Notes: a model not told the origin generated them from the sequence alone. 64,000 nucleotides of DNA from Pseudomonas sp. PH1b (GCF_000633395.1 NZ_AYMU01000008.1:1-64000), one strand, 5' to 3'; positions 52,701 through 61,851 are shown, counted from the first letter of the stretch. Numbers and translations are program-made.

Positions 52701-52862
52701 CGCCGACGCGCCGGGATAAGTGGCGGTGACCGTAATCTGCGGTGGCGCCACATTCGGGTACTGGGCCACGGGCAGTGCTGGAATCACCAGCAGGCCGGCC
52801 AGGGAGATGAACAGCGCCATGACCCAGGAAAAGTTCGGGCGCTTGATAAAAAACAGAGACAT
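49731..52862 (-). CDS. RND multidrug efflux transporter (HAE1 family)
   Basis: The 1043-residue inner-membrane pump of the AcrB/MexB type begins [19 protein letters not shown]. Family signatures are [17 protein letters not shown], the charged central-helix region [24 protein letters not shown] (proton-relay aspartates), and [21 protein letters not shown] at the end. Two large periplasmic loops follow TM1 and TM7. It exports drugs or other hydrophobic compounds using proton motive force. GAGGA precedes the ATG. An upstream in-frame start is less likely. Confidence 0.96.
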   Translation of the reverse strand: MSLFFIKRPNFSWVMALFISLAGLLVIPALPVAQYPNVAPPQITVTATYPGASAKVLVDSVTSVIEESLNGAKHLLYFESTNNSNGVAEVLVTFEPGTDPQLAQVDVQNRLKKAEARMPQAVLTQGIEVEQTSAGFLLIYALSYKDATANSDTTALGDYAARNINNELRRVPGVGKLQFFSSEAAMRVWIDPQKLVGYGLSIDDVSNAIRGQNVQVPAGSFGGAPGSSEQELTATLAVKGTLDDPQEFARIVLRANQDGSRVVLGDVARLAIGSESYNFSSRLDGKPAVAGAIQLSPGANAIQTAAAVKERLAELSAYFPEGVEYSVPYDTSRFVEVAIEKVIYTLIEAMVLVFLVMFLFLQNVRYTLIPSIVVPVCLAGTLAVMYLLGFSVNMMTMFGMVLAIGILVDDAIVVVENVERIMAEEGLSPAAATVKAMGQVSGAIIGITLVLSAVFMPLAFMSGSVGVIYQQFSLSLAVSILFSGFLALTFTPALCATLLKPIPHGHHHKGGFFGAFNNGFTRLTQRYSRMNSALVAKAGRCMLVYLGVVVLLGFFYLRLPESFVPVEDQGYAIVDVQLPPGASRSRTDQTSQDLERMLMAQEAVASSFLVTGFSFSGMGENAALAFPTFKDWSVRGKDQSAAAVTAAVNEQFYGYGDGTITAVTPPPIDGLGSSGGFALRLQDRAGLGRQALLDARDRLLMQANSNPKILYAMMEGLAEAPQLRLDIDREKARALGVTFETINSTLSTAFGSAVINDFSNAGRQQRVVVQAEQGERMTPESVLRLYVPNASGEQVPLSAFVTTHWEEGPVQLVRYNGYPSIRISGDAAPGFSTGQAMAELEHLMAELPAGIGYSWTGLSYQEKLSSGQATQLFALAILVVFLLLVALYESWAIPLTVMLIVPIGALGAVLAVMLAGMPNDVYFKVGLITIIGLAAKNAILIVEFAKELWEKGYSLRDAAIEAARLRFRPIVMTSLAFILGVVPLALATGAGAASQRAIGTGVIGGMLSATLLGVVFVPICFVWVLSLLRSKPATVEQPAPGLE

Positions 52863-52888
52863 TGCTGATCCTCGTGGCGATCCGGGTC

Positions 52889-54037
52889 TCAATGACCCAG
52901 GGCCTGTTGCTCAAGCGCCTGCTGCGGCGCGACCTTGGTGCCCGGCTGCAAGCCTGCACTACCGCCAACGATGACCTGGTCACCGCTCTTGAGCCCTTCG
53001 CTGATCTGCCAGCGCGAACCCTGCATGGTTCCGGTGCGCACTCCGCGCACCTGGGCCCGGCCGTCCTCGTCCACCACCAGCACCCGGGCGTTGCCGTCAC
53101 CGCCGCGCTGGACTGCCCGCTGCGGCACCAGGATCGCCTGGTTGTCGGTGCCCTGCGGGGTACGCACCCGCACGTACATGCCCGGCAGCAGGATGCCGTC
53201 GGCGTTGTCGAACTTGCCCCGCAGGGAAACCTGGCCAGTGCTGCGGTCCACCGCTACATCGGTGAATTGCAGCGCGCCCTGGCGCTCATAGGAGGTGCCG
53301 TCGACGCGGATCGACAAGGAACGGCTATCGCCGGCTGCCAGGCTGCCATCCTTGAAGGACTGGCGCAGGCGCAAGGCGTCGGCGGCAGACTGGTTGAAGT
53401 CGACGTAGATCGGATCCAACTGCTGGATACGCGCCATCAAGGTCGCCTCGCCCTGCCCCACCAGCGCACCCTCGGTCACCAGGGCTCGCCCGACCCGTCC
53501 GGAAATCGGCGCGGTCACCGAGGCATAGCCCAGGTTCAGGCGCGCGTTTTCCAGGTCGGCCTGGGCGCTACGGGTGGCCGCCTGGGCACTGCGCAAATCG
53601 GCGCTGGCGGTGTCGAAGTCCTGCTGGCTGACCGCCTCGATCTTCACCAGTGGCTCATAACGCTTGACCCGAGCCTGGGCCTCCAGGACCACCGACTGGG
53701 TGCGGGCCAGCTCGGCCTCAGCCCGGGACAGCGCCGCCTTGAGCGGCGCCGGATCGATCTGGAACAGCAGATCGCCGGCCTTGACGTCGGCCCCTTCGTC
53801 GAAACGCTTGTGCAGGACGATGCCTGCGACCCGGGCCCGCACCTCGGCAACCCGCATCGGTTCGACCCGCCCAGGCAGTTCCGACACCAACGTCAGGGGC
53901 TCGGCCACCACGGCGACCACTTGTACCGGAAGCGCTACTTCGGCGGCTTCCTGCTGTTCACTTGCCGGTCCACACCCGGCCAACATGATGGCGACTGCCA
54001 ACGAGCCGGCCATCCCTACTGCACGCAAATTGCCCAT
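52889..54037 (-). CDS. RND efflux membrane fusion protein (AcrA/MexA family)
   Basis: The 382-residue periplasmic adaptor has a lipoprotein signal (lipobox MLAGC, C22), the lipoyl-hairpin region ([41 protein letters not shown]), an alpha-helical hairpin, and the conserved [17 protein letters not shown] and [17 protein letters not shown]. It links the inner-membrane pump to the outer channel. First gene of the three-gene operon, it is divergent from a TetR regulator across 121 bases that hold the operator. Confidence 0.96.
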   Translation of the reverse strand: MGNLRAVGMAGSLAVAIMLAGCGPASEQQEAAEVALPVQVVAVVAEPLTLVSELPGRVEPMRVAEVRARVAGIVLHKRFDEGADVKAGDLLFQIDPAPLKAALSRAEAELARTQSVVLEAQARVKRYEPLVKIEAVSQQDFDTASADLRSAQAATRSAQADLENARLNLGYASVTAPISGRVGRALVTEGALVGQGEATLMARIQQLDPIYVDFNQSAADALRLRQSFKDGSLAAGDSRSLSIRVDGTSYERQGALQFTDVAVDRSTGQVSLRGKFDNADGILLPGMYVRVRTPQGTDNQAILVPQRAVQRGGDGNARVLVVDEDGRAQVRGVRTGTMQGSRWQISEGLKSGDQVIVGGSAGLQPGTKVAPQQALEQQALGH

Positions 54038-54089
54038 GTATCACCCGGCCTTGTCTGGAAACGGCTCGAATGGTACTTTTCAAATCCTG

Positions 54090-54109
54090 ATGAGTCAAAT
54101 ATGTCTCAT
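54090..54109. promoter_or_regulatory. Candidate operator between efflux operon and TetR gene
   Basis: ATGAG at 54090-54094 and CTCAT at 54105-54109 form an inverted repeat with a 10-base AT-rich spacer in the divergent region. The surrounding sequence (ATATGAAATATTTAA) also supplies -10-like elements. This is the best visible candidate for TetR binding, although the repeat arms are short. Confidence 0.4.
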
Positions 54110-54158
54110 ATGAAATATTTAAGGCTTCACCTCTTCACCTTGGAGAACGACCCTCGAC

Positions 54159-54776
54159 ATGCACGCGTTCGTCAATTCCTCACGCCCAGCGCAAATCGCC
54201 CAGGCTGCACAGCCTCATGATGAGCGTCTTCTCAAGCGCCTGACCCTGGCCTTTATCGACCGTCCTCGGGCCACCATGCGTGAACTGGCGCAATTGGCCG
54301 GGGTCAGCAAGGCCACCCTGCACCGCTTCTGCGGCACCCGGGAAAACCTCGGGCACAGGCTGGAAGCCCATGCCCGGGGTGTGCTCGAACGCATCATCGA
54401 CAATGCTCGATTGCAGCAGGCGGCGCCCCTCGAGGCCCTGGCGTGGCTGATCGACGAACACCTGGCGCACCGGGAGCTGCTGGCCTTCCTGATTGCCCGC
54501 TACCGCCCGGATTTTCTTGAAGTGAGCGGCGAAGATTCGCCCTGGCGGTTCTACCTCGATGCCCTTGACGATTTTTTCCTGCGGGGCCAGCAGCAGGGAA
54601 TACTGCGCATCGATATCACCGCGGCGATCTTCACCGAGCTCTTCATCACCTTGATCTACGGCATGGTGGATGCCGAGCGCCGCGGGCGTGCAGCCAGCGC
54701 CAATTCGGCCGACGCATTGCTGCGGATGTTTCTGCATGGGGCCTTGCAGGACGGGCCTGGCGAGCAGGCCCGCTGA
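54159..54776 (+). CDS. TetR family regulator divergent from the RND efflux operon
   Basis: The 205-residue protein has the HTH RATMRELAQLAGVSKATLHRFCGTRENL and the ligand domain FTELFITLIYGMVDAERRGRAASANSADALLRMFLHGAL. It is divergent from the membrane fusion protein gene and is the expected repressor of the pump. A close paralogue sits at the far end of the operon (47627-48187). N-terminal residues up to about 19 are extra and may not be used if translation starts later. The inducing compound is unknown. Confidence 0.88.
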   Translation: MHAFVNSSRPAQIAQAAQPHDERLLKRLTLAFIDRPRATMRELAQLAGVSKATLHRFCGTRENLGHRLEAHARGVLERIIDNARLQQAAPLEALAWLIDEHLAHRELLAFLIARYRPDFLEVSGEDSPWRFYLDALDDFFLRGQQQGILRIDITAAIFTELFITLIYGMVDAERRGRAASANSADALLRMFLHGALQDGPGEQAR

Positions 54777-54814
54777 CCAGGCTGTGTGCCTGGGGCTCAT
54801 CCCTGAGCTTGCAC

Positions 54815-56137
54815 TCAGTCCAGTTCCTTGCCTGCGGTTTCAGGGGCCAGTTTCAGCCCCACCAGGGACAGCACAATGGCGGCAAACATGTACCAGGCCG
54901 GCGCATTCGGATTGCCGGTGAGACTGACCAGCCCCGTGGCGAAGAGCTGGGTAAAGCCGCCGAACAGGGCCACCCCCACGCAATAGGCGATGGACATGCC
55001 GCTGGCCCTGATCTGCACCGGAAACAGCTCCGGCAGGATCGCCAAGTTAGGCACGATGGTGTAGGTCAAGGGGATGCTGAGCAAGGTCACCACCAGCAAC
55101 AGGACTCCGATGTTCGGGTGCTGGTTGATGAGCAGGAACGCCGGATAGATCGCCACCAGCAGAATCGGCAATGGCCAGAAGATCGACTTGCGGCGCCCGA
55201 TGCGATCACTCAGACGGCCAGCGTGGGCCGACAGCAGCAACGGCGGCAGGCAGGCGAAGATCGCGGCCCAGGTCGCCACGCCCAGGGGCATGCCCAACAC
55301 ACTGATGGCGTGGTTGGCCAGGTAGAACTGGATGGTGTAGATCGGCACCGTGGCGCCGATCACCAGCAGCACCCCGGCGAGGATCTGCCGCGGATGCGCC
55401 AGCAACAGTTGCACCTGGCTGGAACTGCTGGGCCGTTGCTGGTGCCGGACGAGGTTGCGGTGCACCTCGGGCTCCTGCAGCCGGTGGCGGATGTATTCGC
55501 TGACCGGAATCGCCAGGATGCCGATGGCAAAGACCAGCCGCCAGCCCCAGCTGTCCATCGCTTCTGCCGTCAGCAGATTGCTCAAGCCCATCACCAGTAC
55601 CCCGCCAAAGACGATACCAAGGCTCTGGCTGAAGGTTTGCCAGCTGCAGTAGTAGCCCCGTGAATGCTTGTCCGCATACTCCATCAGCATGGTGGTGGAG
55701 GTGCCGATCTGGCCGCCAACGGCAAACCCCTGGATCAACCGGGCCACGATGATCACGGCCGGCCCGAACAACCCGGCCTGGGCATAGGTGGGGGCCACGG
55801 TGAACAGCAACGAGCCGACGGCCATCAGCCACAGGGTCAGGCGCAATGCCGCTTTGCGGCCCACGCGGTCGGCGTACAGGCCGATCACCAGGCCTCCCAG
55901 CGGGCGCATCACGAACCCGGTGCCGAACACCGCCAGTGACAGCATCAGGGGAATCAGCGAGTGGTCGCCAAAGGGAAAGAACAGCCGGGCCATCAAGGTC
56001 GCCAGCATGCTGTAGACCAGGAAGTCGTAGAACTCCAGGGCGTTGCCCACGCAGATCACGGCAATGGTCCGGGGATTCTTTGGCGGGCTTGATTCGGTGC
56101 AGGTTTCGAGCAGGGTTGTTGTTGTTTTTGTTGTCAT
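54815..56137 (-). CDS. MFS transporter, metabolite:H+ symporter (MHS) type
   Basis: The 440-residue inner-membrane protein has 12 predicted membrane segments. The MHS signature appears in GNALEFYDFLVYSML at the N-terminus, RPLGGLVIGLYADRVGRKAAL between TM2 and TM3, and LIQGFAVGGQIGTSTTMLMEYA. It resembles dicarboxylate or aromatic-acid symporters (citrate, ketoglutarate, shikimate type). The start at 56137 follows GAGAGGATC. It is followed 25 bases upstream by the M20 hydrolase gene in the same direction, so it probably imports the hydrolase's substrate. Confidence 0.92.
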   Translation of the reverse strand: MTTKTTTTLLETCTESSPPKNPRTIAVICVGNALEFYDFLVYSMLATLMARLFFPFGDHSLIPLMLSLAVFGTGFVMRPLGGLVIGLYADRVGRKAALRLTLWLMAVGSLLFTVAPTYAQAGLFGPAVIIVARLIQGFAVGGQIGTSTTMLMEYADKHSRGYYCSWQTFSQSLGIVFGGVLVMGLSNLLTAEAMDSWGWRLVFAIGILAIPVSEYIRHRLQEPEVHRNLVRHQQRPSSSSQVQLLLAHPRQILAGVLLVIGATVPIYTIQFYLANHAISVLGMPLGVATWAAIFACLPPLLLSAHAGRLSDRIGRRKSIFWPLPILLVAIYPAFLLINQHPNIGVLLLVVTLLSIPLTYTIVPNLAILPELFPVQIRASGMSIAYCVGVALFGGFTQLFATGLVSLTGNPNAPAWYMFAAIVLSLVGLKLAPETAGKELD

Positions 56138-56162
56138 CAACGGATCCTCTCAGGTTGTCGAT

Positions 56163-57338
56163 TCAGGCCAGAAAACGCTGTGCCAGCCGGACCCAGAAAC
56201 TGGCCCCCAACGGCAGGGCCTGGTCATTGAAGTCATACCCCGGGTTATGCACCTCACAGCTGCCCACGCCGTCGCCGTTGCCGATCAGCAGATAACAGCC
56301 CGGCACCTGTTCCAGCCAGTAGGCGAAGTCATCGCTGGCGCATATCGGGCGCATGCCCTGCACCAGGCCCTGCTCGCCCAGCCAATCGCGGATCACCTCG
56401 GCGGCCAGGTGGCTGGCGCTCGGATCGTTGACCAGCACCGGATAACCTTCGCCAACGATCACCTCGGCCCTGGCGCCATAACTCTGGGCATGCAGGCGTG
56501 CCAGGTCCTCGATCCGTTGTCTGAGCATCTGCCGCACCTGGGGCTGCAGCGCCCGGACACTCAGGCGCAGCTCCGCTTGCTCGGGGATCACGTTGGGCGC
56601 ATCACCGGCGAGAAACGCACCGACGGTGATAATCGCGGTTTCGCTGGGTGGCGCATTGCGCGAGACCACGCTCTGCAACGCCATGACCAGGGACGCACCG
56701 ACCAGCACCGGATCCACCGCCTTGTCCGGCATGGCGCCATGCCCGCCGGTGCCATGGATGAGGATGCGTATGCTGTCGGTCGAGGCCATGCAGGGCCCGC
56801 CGAGCACTCCGAACTGGCCGAGCGGCATGCCCGGTGAATTGTGCAAGGCGAAGATGGCAGCGCAGGGAAACAGTTCGAACACGCCCTCATCGAGCATGCG
56901 CTTGGCCCCGGAACCCCCGTGGCCCTCCTCCGCCGGCTGGAAGAACAGGTGCAGGGTGCCGCGCCAGGTCCGTTCCCGGGCCAGTTCGCAGGCTGCGGCC
57001 AGCAGCATCGCGATGTGCCCATCATGGCCACAGGCGTGCATCTTGCCGGGGGTGCGGCTGCGCCACGGCTGTTGCCCCTGTTCTTGTATCGGCAAGGCGT
57101 CCAGTTCTGCCCGCAGCCCCAGGGACGGCCCGCTGCCATTGCGCAAGGTGCCCACCACCGCGGTGCCGGCCAGGTGCTGATGGACCTCGTAGCCCCATTC
57201 GCGCAGGTGGTGGATCACCCGCTCCCGGGTGAGGAATTCTTCGTAGCCCAGCTCGGGCTCGGCGTGGATCGCCTGCCTGAGTTCGATCATGGCCGGGGTG
57301 ATATCGGCGATGCCGGGGGTTATCCAGGTTTTATGCAT
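56163..57338 (-). CDS. M20 family amidohydrolase (hippurate/N-acyl amino acid hydrolase type)
   Basis: The 391-residue zinc enzyme shows the M20/amidohydrolase pattern: LGLRAELDALPIQEQ, the metal-binding KMHACGHDGHIAM, FFQPAEEGHGGSGAKRML, GGHGAMPDKAVDP, and ASDDFAYWLEQVPG. Family members hydrolyse N-acyl or N-carbamoyl amino acids such as hippurate. Substrate specificity is not readable. It precedes the MHS transporter gene by 25 bases in one transcript and is divergent from a LysR regulator. A RidA gene lies nearby, supporting an amino- or imino-acid context. Confidence 0.93.
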   Translation of the reverse strand: MHKTWITPGIADITPAMIELRQAIHAEPELGYEEFLTRERVIHHLREWGYEVHQHLAGTAVVGTLRNGSGPSLGLRAELDALPIQEQGQQPWRSRTPGKMHACGHDGHIAMLLAAACELARERTWRGTLHLFFQPAEEGHGGSGAKRMLDEGVFELFPCAAIFALHNSPGMPLGQFGVLGGPCMASTDSIRILIHGTGGHGAMPDKAVDPVLVGASLVMALQSVVSRNAPPSETAIITVGAFLAGDAPNVIPEQAELRLSVRALQPQVRQMLRQRIEDLARLHAQSYGARAEVIVGEGYPVLVNDPSASHLAAEVIRDWLGEQGLVQGMRPICASDDFAYWLEQVPGCYLLIGNGDGVGSCEVHNPGYDFNDQALPLGASFWVRLAQRFLA

Positions 57339-57443
57339 GGGGTTATGTCCTGAGCGTCAAGGAAGGCTGGCACCGCCATTGAACCGGTCCAGGCCTTGTG
57401 GCTAACCTAGCGCCGCGAACCGGCGGACATAAGCCGCAAAAAC

Positions 57444-57457
57444 GTTGTCGTGACAAC
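57444..57457. promoter_or_regulatory. Perfect dyad, candidate LysR operator
   Basis: GTTGTC GT GACAAC at 57444-57457 is a perfect 6-2-6 inverted repeat in the 145-base divergent region between the M20 hydrolase and LysR genes. It lies 26 bases before the LysR start codon, where a LysR-type autorepression and activation site is expected. Confidence 0.55.
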
Positions 57458-57483
57458 CTTTGGTATTCAGGAGAGGCAAGCCC

Positions 57484-58434
57484 GTGAAGTTGCATCAATT
57501 GCAGGCGTTGATCGCGGTGGCCGAGGGCGGTGGGATACGCGCCGCCGCTCGCGGGCTGGGATTGTCCCAGGCGGCCGTGACCCGGGCCCTGCGCGAGCTG
57601 GAGGAGGAACAGGGCCTGCCCTTGCTGACCCGCCATGCAGGGGGCGCACGGCTGACGACCGCGGGGCAGATCCTGCTGCCCCACGCCACGCAGATCGCCA
57701 ACCAGTTGCAAAATGCCCAGAGGGATTTGGCCAGCCTGCGCGGAGAAACCCCGTCCAGGCTCTGCGTCGGGGTCACGCCCTGGCTTGGGCAGACGCTCCT
57801 GGCCCCGGCCGTGCGGGCTTTTCGCCAAGCGCTGCCGGCCGTTCAACTGGAGTTGTACGAAGGCTTGCAGGCGGTCAGCCTGCCGTTGCTGCGCAGCGGT
57901 CTGATGCACCTGACCCTGGGCCCTGCCAGTGCCCTGCCCGCCCAGGAGTTCGTCCATCTGCCCCTGGCGCGCTATCGCATGCGGGTTCTGGCATCGCGCG
58001 CTCACCCGCAACGCGCCGCCCGCTCACTGGGGCAATTGCTCGATGAAGACTGGGTAATGAACTTCAGCCAGTCCAGCTACGCTGCGGTGATCCATGAACT
58101 GTTCAGCCGGCACGGCTTCAGCGTGCCGCCCGGACGCATCGTGTGTGCCCAGTCCAGCGCCATGCTCAGCAGCCTGATCGTCGACGCCGGCATGCTCGGC
58201 TACTCCCCCGAGCCCATGCTCCTGTGCGCCCCCTTGCGCGAAAGCGCCCAGGCGCTGGAGCTGGAGGAGCCCCTCGAAGAGGCCGACATCAGTGTGATTC
58301 ACCTGCGCGACCAGCCCCTGGACTCGGCCGCCCGCTGCTTTATCCAGTGCCTGCAGACGACCCTGAAAGCCTGCAACCGCTCGCGCGAGGACCACCACCA
58401 GCGCCTGGCCAGAATGCTCAGCCTGCAGTTCTGA
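57484..58434 (+). CDS. LysR family transcriptional regulator
   Basis: The 316-residue protein starts with GTG at 57484, 8 bases after CAGGAGA; a TTG eight codons upstream overlaps that site. The HTH is KLHQLQALIAVAEGGGIRAAARGLGLSQAAVTRALRELEEEQG. The ligand domain has PSRLCVGVTPWLGQTLLAP and LLRSGLMHLTLGP. It is divergent from the M20 hydrolase-MHS transporter operon and probably controls it. RidA follows on the same strand 92 bases later and might be a further target. Confidence 0.93.
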   Translation: MKLHQLQALIAVAEGGGIRAAARGLGLSQAAVTRALRELEEEQGLPLLTRHAGGARLTTAGQILLPHATQIANQLQNAQRDLASLRGETPSRLCVGVTPWLGQTLLAPAVRAFRQALPAVQLELYEGLQAVSLPLLRSGLMHLTLGPASALPAQEFVHLPLARYRMRVLASRAHPQRAARSLGQLLDEDWVMNFSQSSYAAVIHELFSRHGFSVPPGRIVCAQSSAMLSSLIVDAGMLGYSPEPMLLCAPLRESAQALELEEPLEEADISVIHLRDQPLDSAARCFIQCLQTTLKACNRSREDHHQRLARMLSLQF

Positions 58435-58526
58435 GCGGATCAGGTGCTCGGCAGAATATCCGTCACCTCGCTTTACCCTTAAACTGCCCGGCAGATCACC
58501 CTTTTTCCAAGCCACAAGAGCTCCCC

Positions 58527-58907
58527 ATGACCAATCCGGACCTGACCTTCATTCCCGATCCCGACGCCGACTCCATTTCCTCCGACGTTGCCGGCTTCGG
58601 CGGCCTGCTGGTTTCCACCCAGATCCCCACCCGCGCCGACGGCAGCCTGGAACTGGGCGACATCACCGCGCAGAGCGAATGCACCCTGCAGGCGCTGAAG
58701 GTGGCCCTCGAAGGTGCCGGCAGCTCCATGGACCGGGTCCTGCACCTGACCATCTACCTCACCGACATGGCCGACCGCGCCGCCTTCAACCAGGTCTACC
58801 AGCGCTTCTTCGCCAAGCCCTGGCCCGTGCGCGCTGCGGTCGGCGTCGCCGCCCTGGCAGTGGAAGGCATGCGTGTGGAAGTCACCGCGATGGCCGCCAA
58901 GGGCTGA
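58527..58907 (+). CDS. RidA family reactive intermediate deaminase
   Basis: The 126-residue protein begins MTNPDLTFIPDPDAD and has the RidA/YjgF pattern: GGLLVSTQIPTRADGSLELG, DITAQSECTLQALKVALEGAGSSMDRVLHLTIYLTDM, and FNQVYQRFF-KPWPVRAAVGVAAL-VEGMRVEVTAMA with the substrate-binding Arg. RidA proteins hydrolyse enamine/imine intermediates of amino-acid metabolism. Its place beside the LysR and M20 hydrolase genes suggests a role in amino-acid catabolism. Confidence 0.93.
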   Translation: MTNPDLTFIPDPDADSISSDVAGFGGLLVSTQIPTRADGSLELGDITAQSECTLQALKVALEGAGSSMDRVLHLTIYLTDMADRAAFNQVYQRFFAKPWPVRAAVGVAALAVEGMRVEVTAMAAKG

Positions 58908-59030
58908 ACCGGCTGCCACAGCTGCGGCCGTGCGATGCCGGCGGCCGCCATCGGGCAGCACACAGGTGCCGGTCGAGCGTTTCGCCGCTACAATGCGCGC
59001 CTCGACCGTGACAAGCCTGATTAAAAAAAT

Positions 59031-61031
59031 ATGTCCTTGCCCAAGCATCACCTGGAACTGCTCAGCCCTGCCCGCGATGTGGCCATCGCCCGCGAGGCCA
59101 TCCTGCATGGCGCCGACGCCGTGTACATCGGCGGCCCGAGCTTCGGCGCCCGTCATAACGCCAGCAACGAGGTGGGCGAAATCGCCCAGTTGGTGGAGTT
59201 CGCCCGGCGCTATCACGCCCGGGTCTTCACCACCCTCAACACCATCCTCCACGACAACGAGCTGGAACCGGCGCGCAAGCTGATCCACCAGTTGTACGAC
59301 GCAGGGGTCGATGCGTTGATCGTCCAGGACCTGGGGGTGATGGAGCTGGACATTCCGCCCATCGAGCTGCACGCCAGCACCCAGACCGACATCCGCACCC
59401 TGGAGCGGGCCAGGTTTCTCGACCAGGCCGGTTTCTCGCAGTTGGTATTGGCCCGTGAACTGAACCTGAAGGAAATCAGCGCGATTGCCGCCGAGACCGA
59501 CGCGGCCATCGAGTTCTTCATTCACGGCGCCCTGTGCGTGGCGTTTTCCGGCCAGTGCAATATCTCCCACGCCCAGACCGGCCGCAGCGCCAACCGTGGC
59601 GACTGCTCCCAGGCCTGCCGCCTGCCCTACACCCTCAAGGACGAGCACGGCGGCGTGATCGCCTACGAGAAACACCTGCTGTCGATGAAGGACAACAACC
59701 AGAGCGCCAACATCCGCGCCCTGGTGGAAGCCGGCGTGCGCTCGTTCAAGATCGAAGGGCGCTACAAGGACATGGCCTATGTGAAGAACATCACGGCCTA
59801 CTACCGCCAGCGCCTGGACGACGTTCTCGAAGACCGTCCGGACCTGGCCCGGGCGTCCAGCGGCCGCACCGCGCACTTCTTCGTCCCCGACCCGGACAAG
59901 ACCTTCCACCGTGGCAGCACCGACTATTTCGTCAGTGAGCGCAAGATCGACATCGGCGCCTTCGATTCGCCGACCTTCACCGGTCTGCCGGTGGGCACCG
60001 TGGAAAAAGTCGGCAAGCGCGACCTGCAAGTGGTGACCTTCGAGCCGCTGTCCAACGGCGACGGCCTCAACCTGCTGGTCAAGCGTGAAGTGGTGGGCTT
60101 TCGCGCCAACATCGCCGAGGCCCGCGGCGAATTCGAGGAAGACGGCGAGAAGCGCTACCGCTATCGGGTCGAGCCCAACGAGATGCCCGAAGGCCTGCAT
60201 CGCCTGCGGCCCAACCATCCGCTGAGCCGCAACCTCGACCACAACTGGCAACAGGCCCTGACCCGCACCTCTTCCGAGCGCCGCATCGGCCTGTCCTGGC
60301 TCGCACGCCTGAGCGCGGAGCGTCTGGAACTGAGCGCCACCAGCGAAGAAGGCATCAAGGCCAGCGTCACCCTGGATGGCCCGTTCGGCGTGGCCAACAA
60401 ACCGGAACAGGCCCTGGAGCAATTGCGCGACCTGCTGGGGCAACTGGGCACCACCCTCTACCACGCCACCGACATCAAGCTGGACGCGCCCCAGGCGTAT
60501 TTCATTCCCAACTCCCAGCTCAAGGCCCTGCGCCGTGAGGCGATCGAAGCCCTGGATGCGGCACGCATCACCGCGCACCCACGGGGTAGCCGCAAGGCCG
60601 AGAGCAACCCGCCGCCGGTGTACCCGGAGTCGCACCTGTCGTTCCTGGCCAACGTCTACAACCAGAAGGCCCGGGACTTCTACCACCGCCACGGGGTGCA
60701 GTTGATCGACGCCGCGTTCGAGGCCCACGAAGAGCACGGCGACGTGCCGGTGATGATCACCAAGCACTGCCTGCGCTTCTCCTTCAACCTGTGCCCCAAG
60801 CAGGCCAAGGGCGTGACCGGCGTGCGCACCAAGGTGGCGCCGATGCAACTGGTGCACGGTGACGAAGTGCTGACCCTGAAGTTCGACTGCAAGCCCTGCG
60901 AAATGCACGTGGTGGGCAAGATCAAGGGCCATATCCTCGACCTGCCGCTACCAGGCAGCGCCGGCGATTCCGTTGTCGGCCATATCAGCCCCGCGGACCT
61001 GCTCAAGACCATCCCTCGCGCGCCACACTGA
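59031..61031 (+). CDS. rlhA: RlhA, 23S rRNA C2501 hydroxylation protein (U32 family)
   Basis: The 666-residue protein has the U32 peptidase-like fold with N-terminal ELLSPARDVAIAREAILHGADAVYIGG and the cysteine cluster CVAFSGQCNIS, GDCSQACRLPY. C-terminal cysteines (KHCLRFSFNLCPKQ, KFDCKPCEMHV) are also conserved. E. coli RlhA (YdcP, about 653 residues) hydroxylates C2501 of 23S rRNA using prephenate-derived cofactor. The size and motifs match; other U32 members such as TrhP are shorter. TACAAT upstream at about 58990 resembles a -10 element. The gene stands alone. Confidence 0.9.
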   Translation: MSLPKHHLELLSPARDVAIAREAILHGADAVYIGGPSFGARHNASNEVGEIAQLVEFARRYHARVFTTLNTILHDNELEPARKLIHQLYDAGVDALIVQDLGVMELDIPPIELHASTQTDIRTLERARFLDQAGFSQLVLARELNLKEISAIAAETDAAIEFFIHGALCVAFSGQCNISHAQTGRSANRGDCSQACRLPYTLKDEHGGVIAYEKHLLSMKDNNQSANIRALVEAGVRSFKIEGRYKDMAYVKNITAYYRQRLDDVLEDRPDLARASSGRTAHFFVPDPDKTFHRGSTDYFVSERKIDIGAFDSPTFTGLPVGTVEKVGKRDLQVVTFEPLSNGDGLNLLVKREVVGFRANIAEARGEFEEDGEKRYRYRVEPNEMPEGLHRLRPNHPLSRNLDHNWQQALTRTSSERRIGLSWLARLSAERLELSATSEEGIKASVTLDGPFGVANKPEQALEQLRDLLGQLGTTLYHATDIKLDAPQAYFIPNSQLKALRREAIEALDAARITAHPRGSRKAESNPPPVYPESHLSFLANVYNQKARDFYHRHGVQLIDAAFEAHEEHGDVPVMITKHCLRFSFNLCPKQAKGVTGVRTKVAPMQLVHGDEVLTLKFDCKPCEMHVVGKIKGHILDLPLPGSAGDSVVGHISPADLLKTIPRAPH

Positions 61032-61039
61032 GTGACCAG

Positions 61040-61063
61040 CGAGCGTGGCCAGGGCCACGCTCG
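61040..61063 (+). terminator. Bidirectional hairpin between convergent genes
   Basis: CGAGCGTGGCC at 61040-61050 pairs perfectly with GGCCACGCTCG at 61053-61063 around a 2-base centre, 9 bases after rlhA and 12 before the end of the converging zinc-ribbon gene. No T tract follows. Confidence 0.5.
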
Positions 61064-61075
61064 CCTGCTCCCCCG

Positions 61076-61213
61076 TCAAGCCGACAGGCGGGTGGTCATG
61101 TGCCAGTAGCGTTGCGTGCCGCAGCGCAGGCAGCGCTGACACAGCAACTGGCCCTCGCTGGGTTGTTCTTTGGTGCACCACCGGCAACCACGCACCAGAC
61201 AGACAATGCTCAT
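61076..61213 (-). CDS. 45-residue Cys-rich zinc-ribbon-like protein
   Basis: A 45-residue frame on the minus strand from the ATG at 61213 encodes MSIVCLVRGCRWCTKEQPSE, then GQLLCQRCLRCGTQRYWHM and TTRLSA. It has six cysteines in CxxxxC, CxxC-like and CxxCxxC spacing plus a histidine, consistent with a small zinc-binding fold. Tiny Cys-rich proteins of this type are annotated in Pseudomonas as PSPA7_2676 family proteins; the match is from memory. GGGC is the only sequence before the ATG, so no strong ribosome binding site is seen. The function is unknown. Confidence 0.6.
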   Translation of the reverse strand: MSIVCLVRGCRWCTKEQPSEGQLLCQRCLRCGTQRYWHMTTRLSA

Positions 61214-61314
61214 GCCCCTTCTCCCGATGCCCTTCTTGCCGGGCTCCTACCCTGACTGACCACGCGGGCTCCCGAAGGTTTGGCCGGATGTGCCGCGCCC
61301 ACCCATGAGCCGGC

Positions 61315-61851
61315 TCAAGACCCCGGGTTGGTCACCTGGATGTACACCGCCCAGCTCCCCAACAGCAGCCAGAACACCGCGAACAACCAGGGGGAGCGCA
61401 TGGAAAACAGCAACGACTTGCGATAGCCCTTGTGGCTCGATTCGCTCTCGCAGAACAGTGGCGATTCGTCGTAGGCCAGGCCCATCAGCGGCTCACTGTG
61501 CAGCAGGTGGCTCTGCTTGAAGTGCCAGTGATCGATGATCTCGTACGCGGCCCTGATCCCCGGCCAGGCATTGAGGGAACTGAGGATTCCCAGCAACGCC
61601 AGAAACGGCGGCACCGACAGGGTAAAGAGCTTGCCCCACTCCGGATTGAGGTTGGCCATGCAGGACGCGAAGGCGATCACCAGGAAGGCCTGGGCCGTCA
61701 GGTACGCGTCGGTGCGGTTGGCCAGGATGGTGGTTTCGTACTGGATTTCTCGGCGGTAGAAGTCCAGGCGCTCCTTGGGTGAGCCGAACATCTTGGCGTT
61801 GTGCTCGCTGAGTTCGGCTTCATCCACCTGGGACATGAGGATTCTGGGCAC
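61315..61851 (-). CDS. Small inner-membrane protein of unknown function
   Basis: A GTG start at 61851 follows GAGGAAG by 8 bases and is preferred to the in-frame ATG five codons later. The 178-residue protein has an N-terminal cytoplasmic helix (DEAELSEHNAKMFGSPKERLDFYRREIQYE), membrane segments LTAQAFLVIAFASCMANL and LSVPPFLALLGILSSLNAW, and a C-terminal segment SPWLFAVFWLLLGSWAVYIQV. The family is not recognised. The gene precedes no obvious partner, and it is 204 bases from the next membrane protein gene in the same direction. Confidence 0.7.
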   Translation of the reverse strand: MPRILMSQVDEAELSEHNAKMFGSPKERLDFYRREIQYETTILANRTDAYLTAQAFLVIAFASCMANLNPEWGKLFTLSVPPFLALLGILSSLNAWPGIRAAYEIIDHWHFKQSHLLHSEPLMGLAYDESPLFCESESSHKGYRKSLLFSMRSPWLFAVFWLLLGSWAVYIQVTNPGS

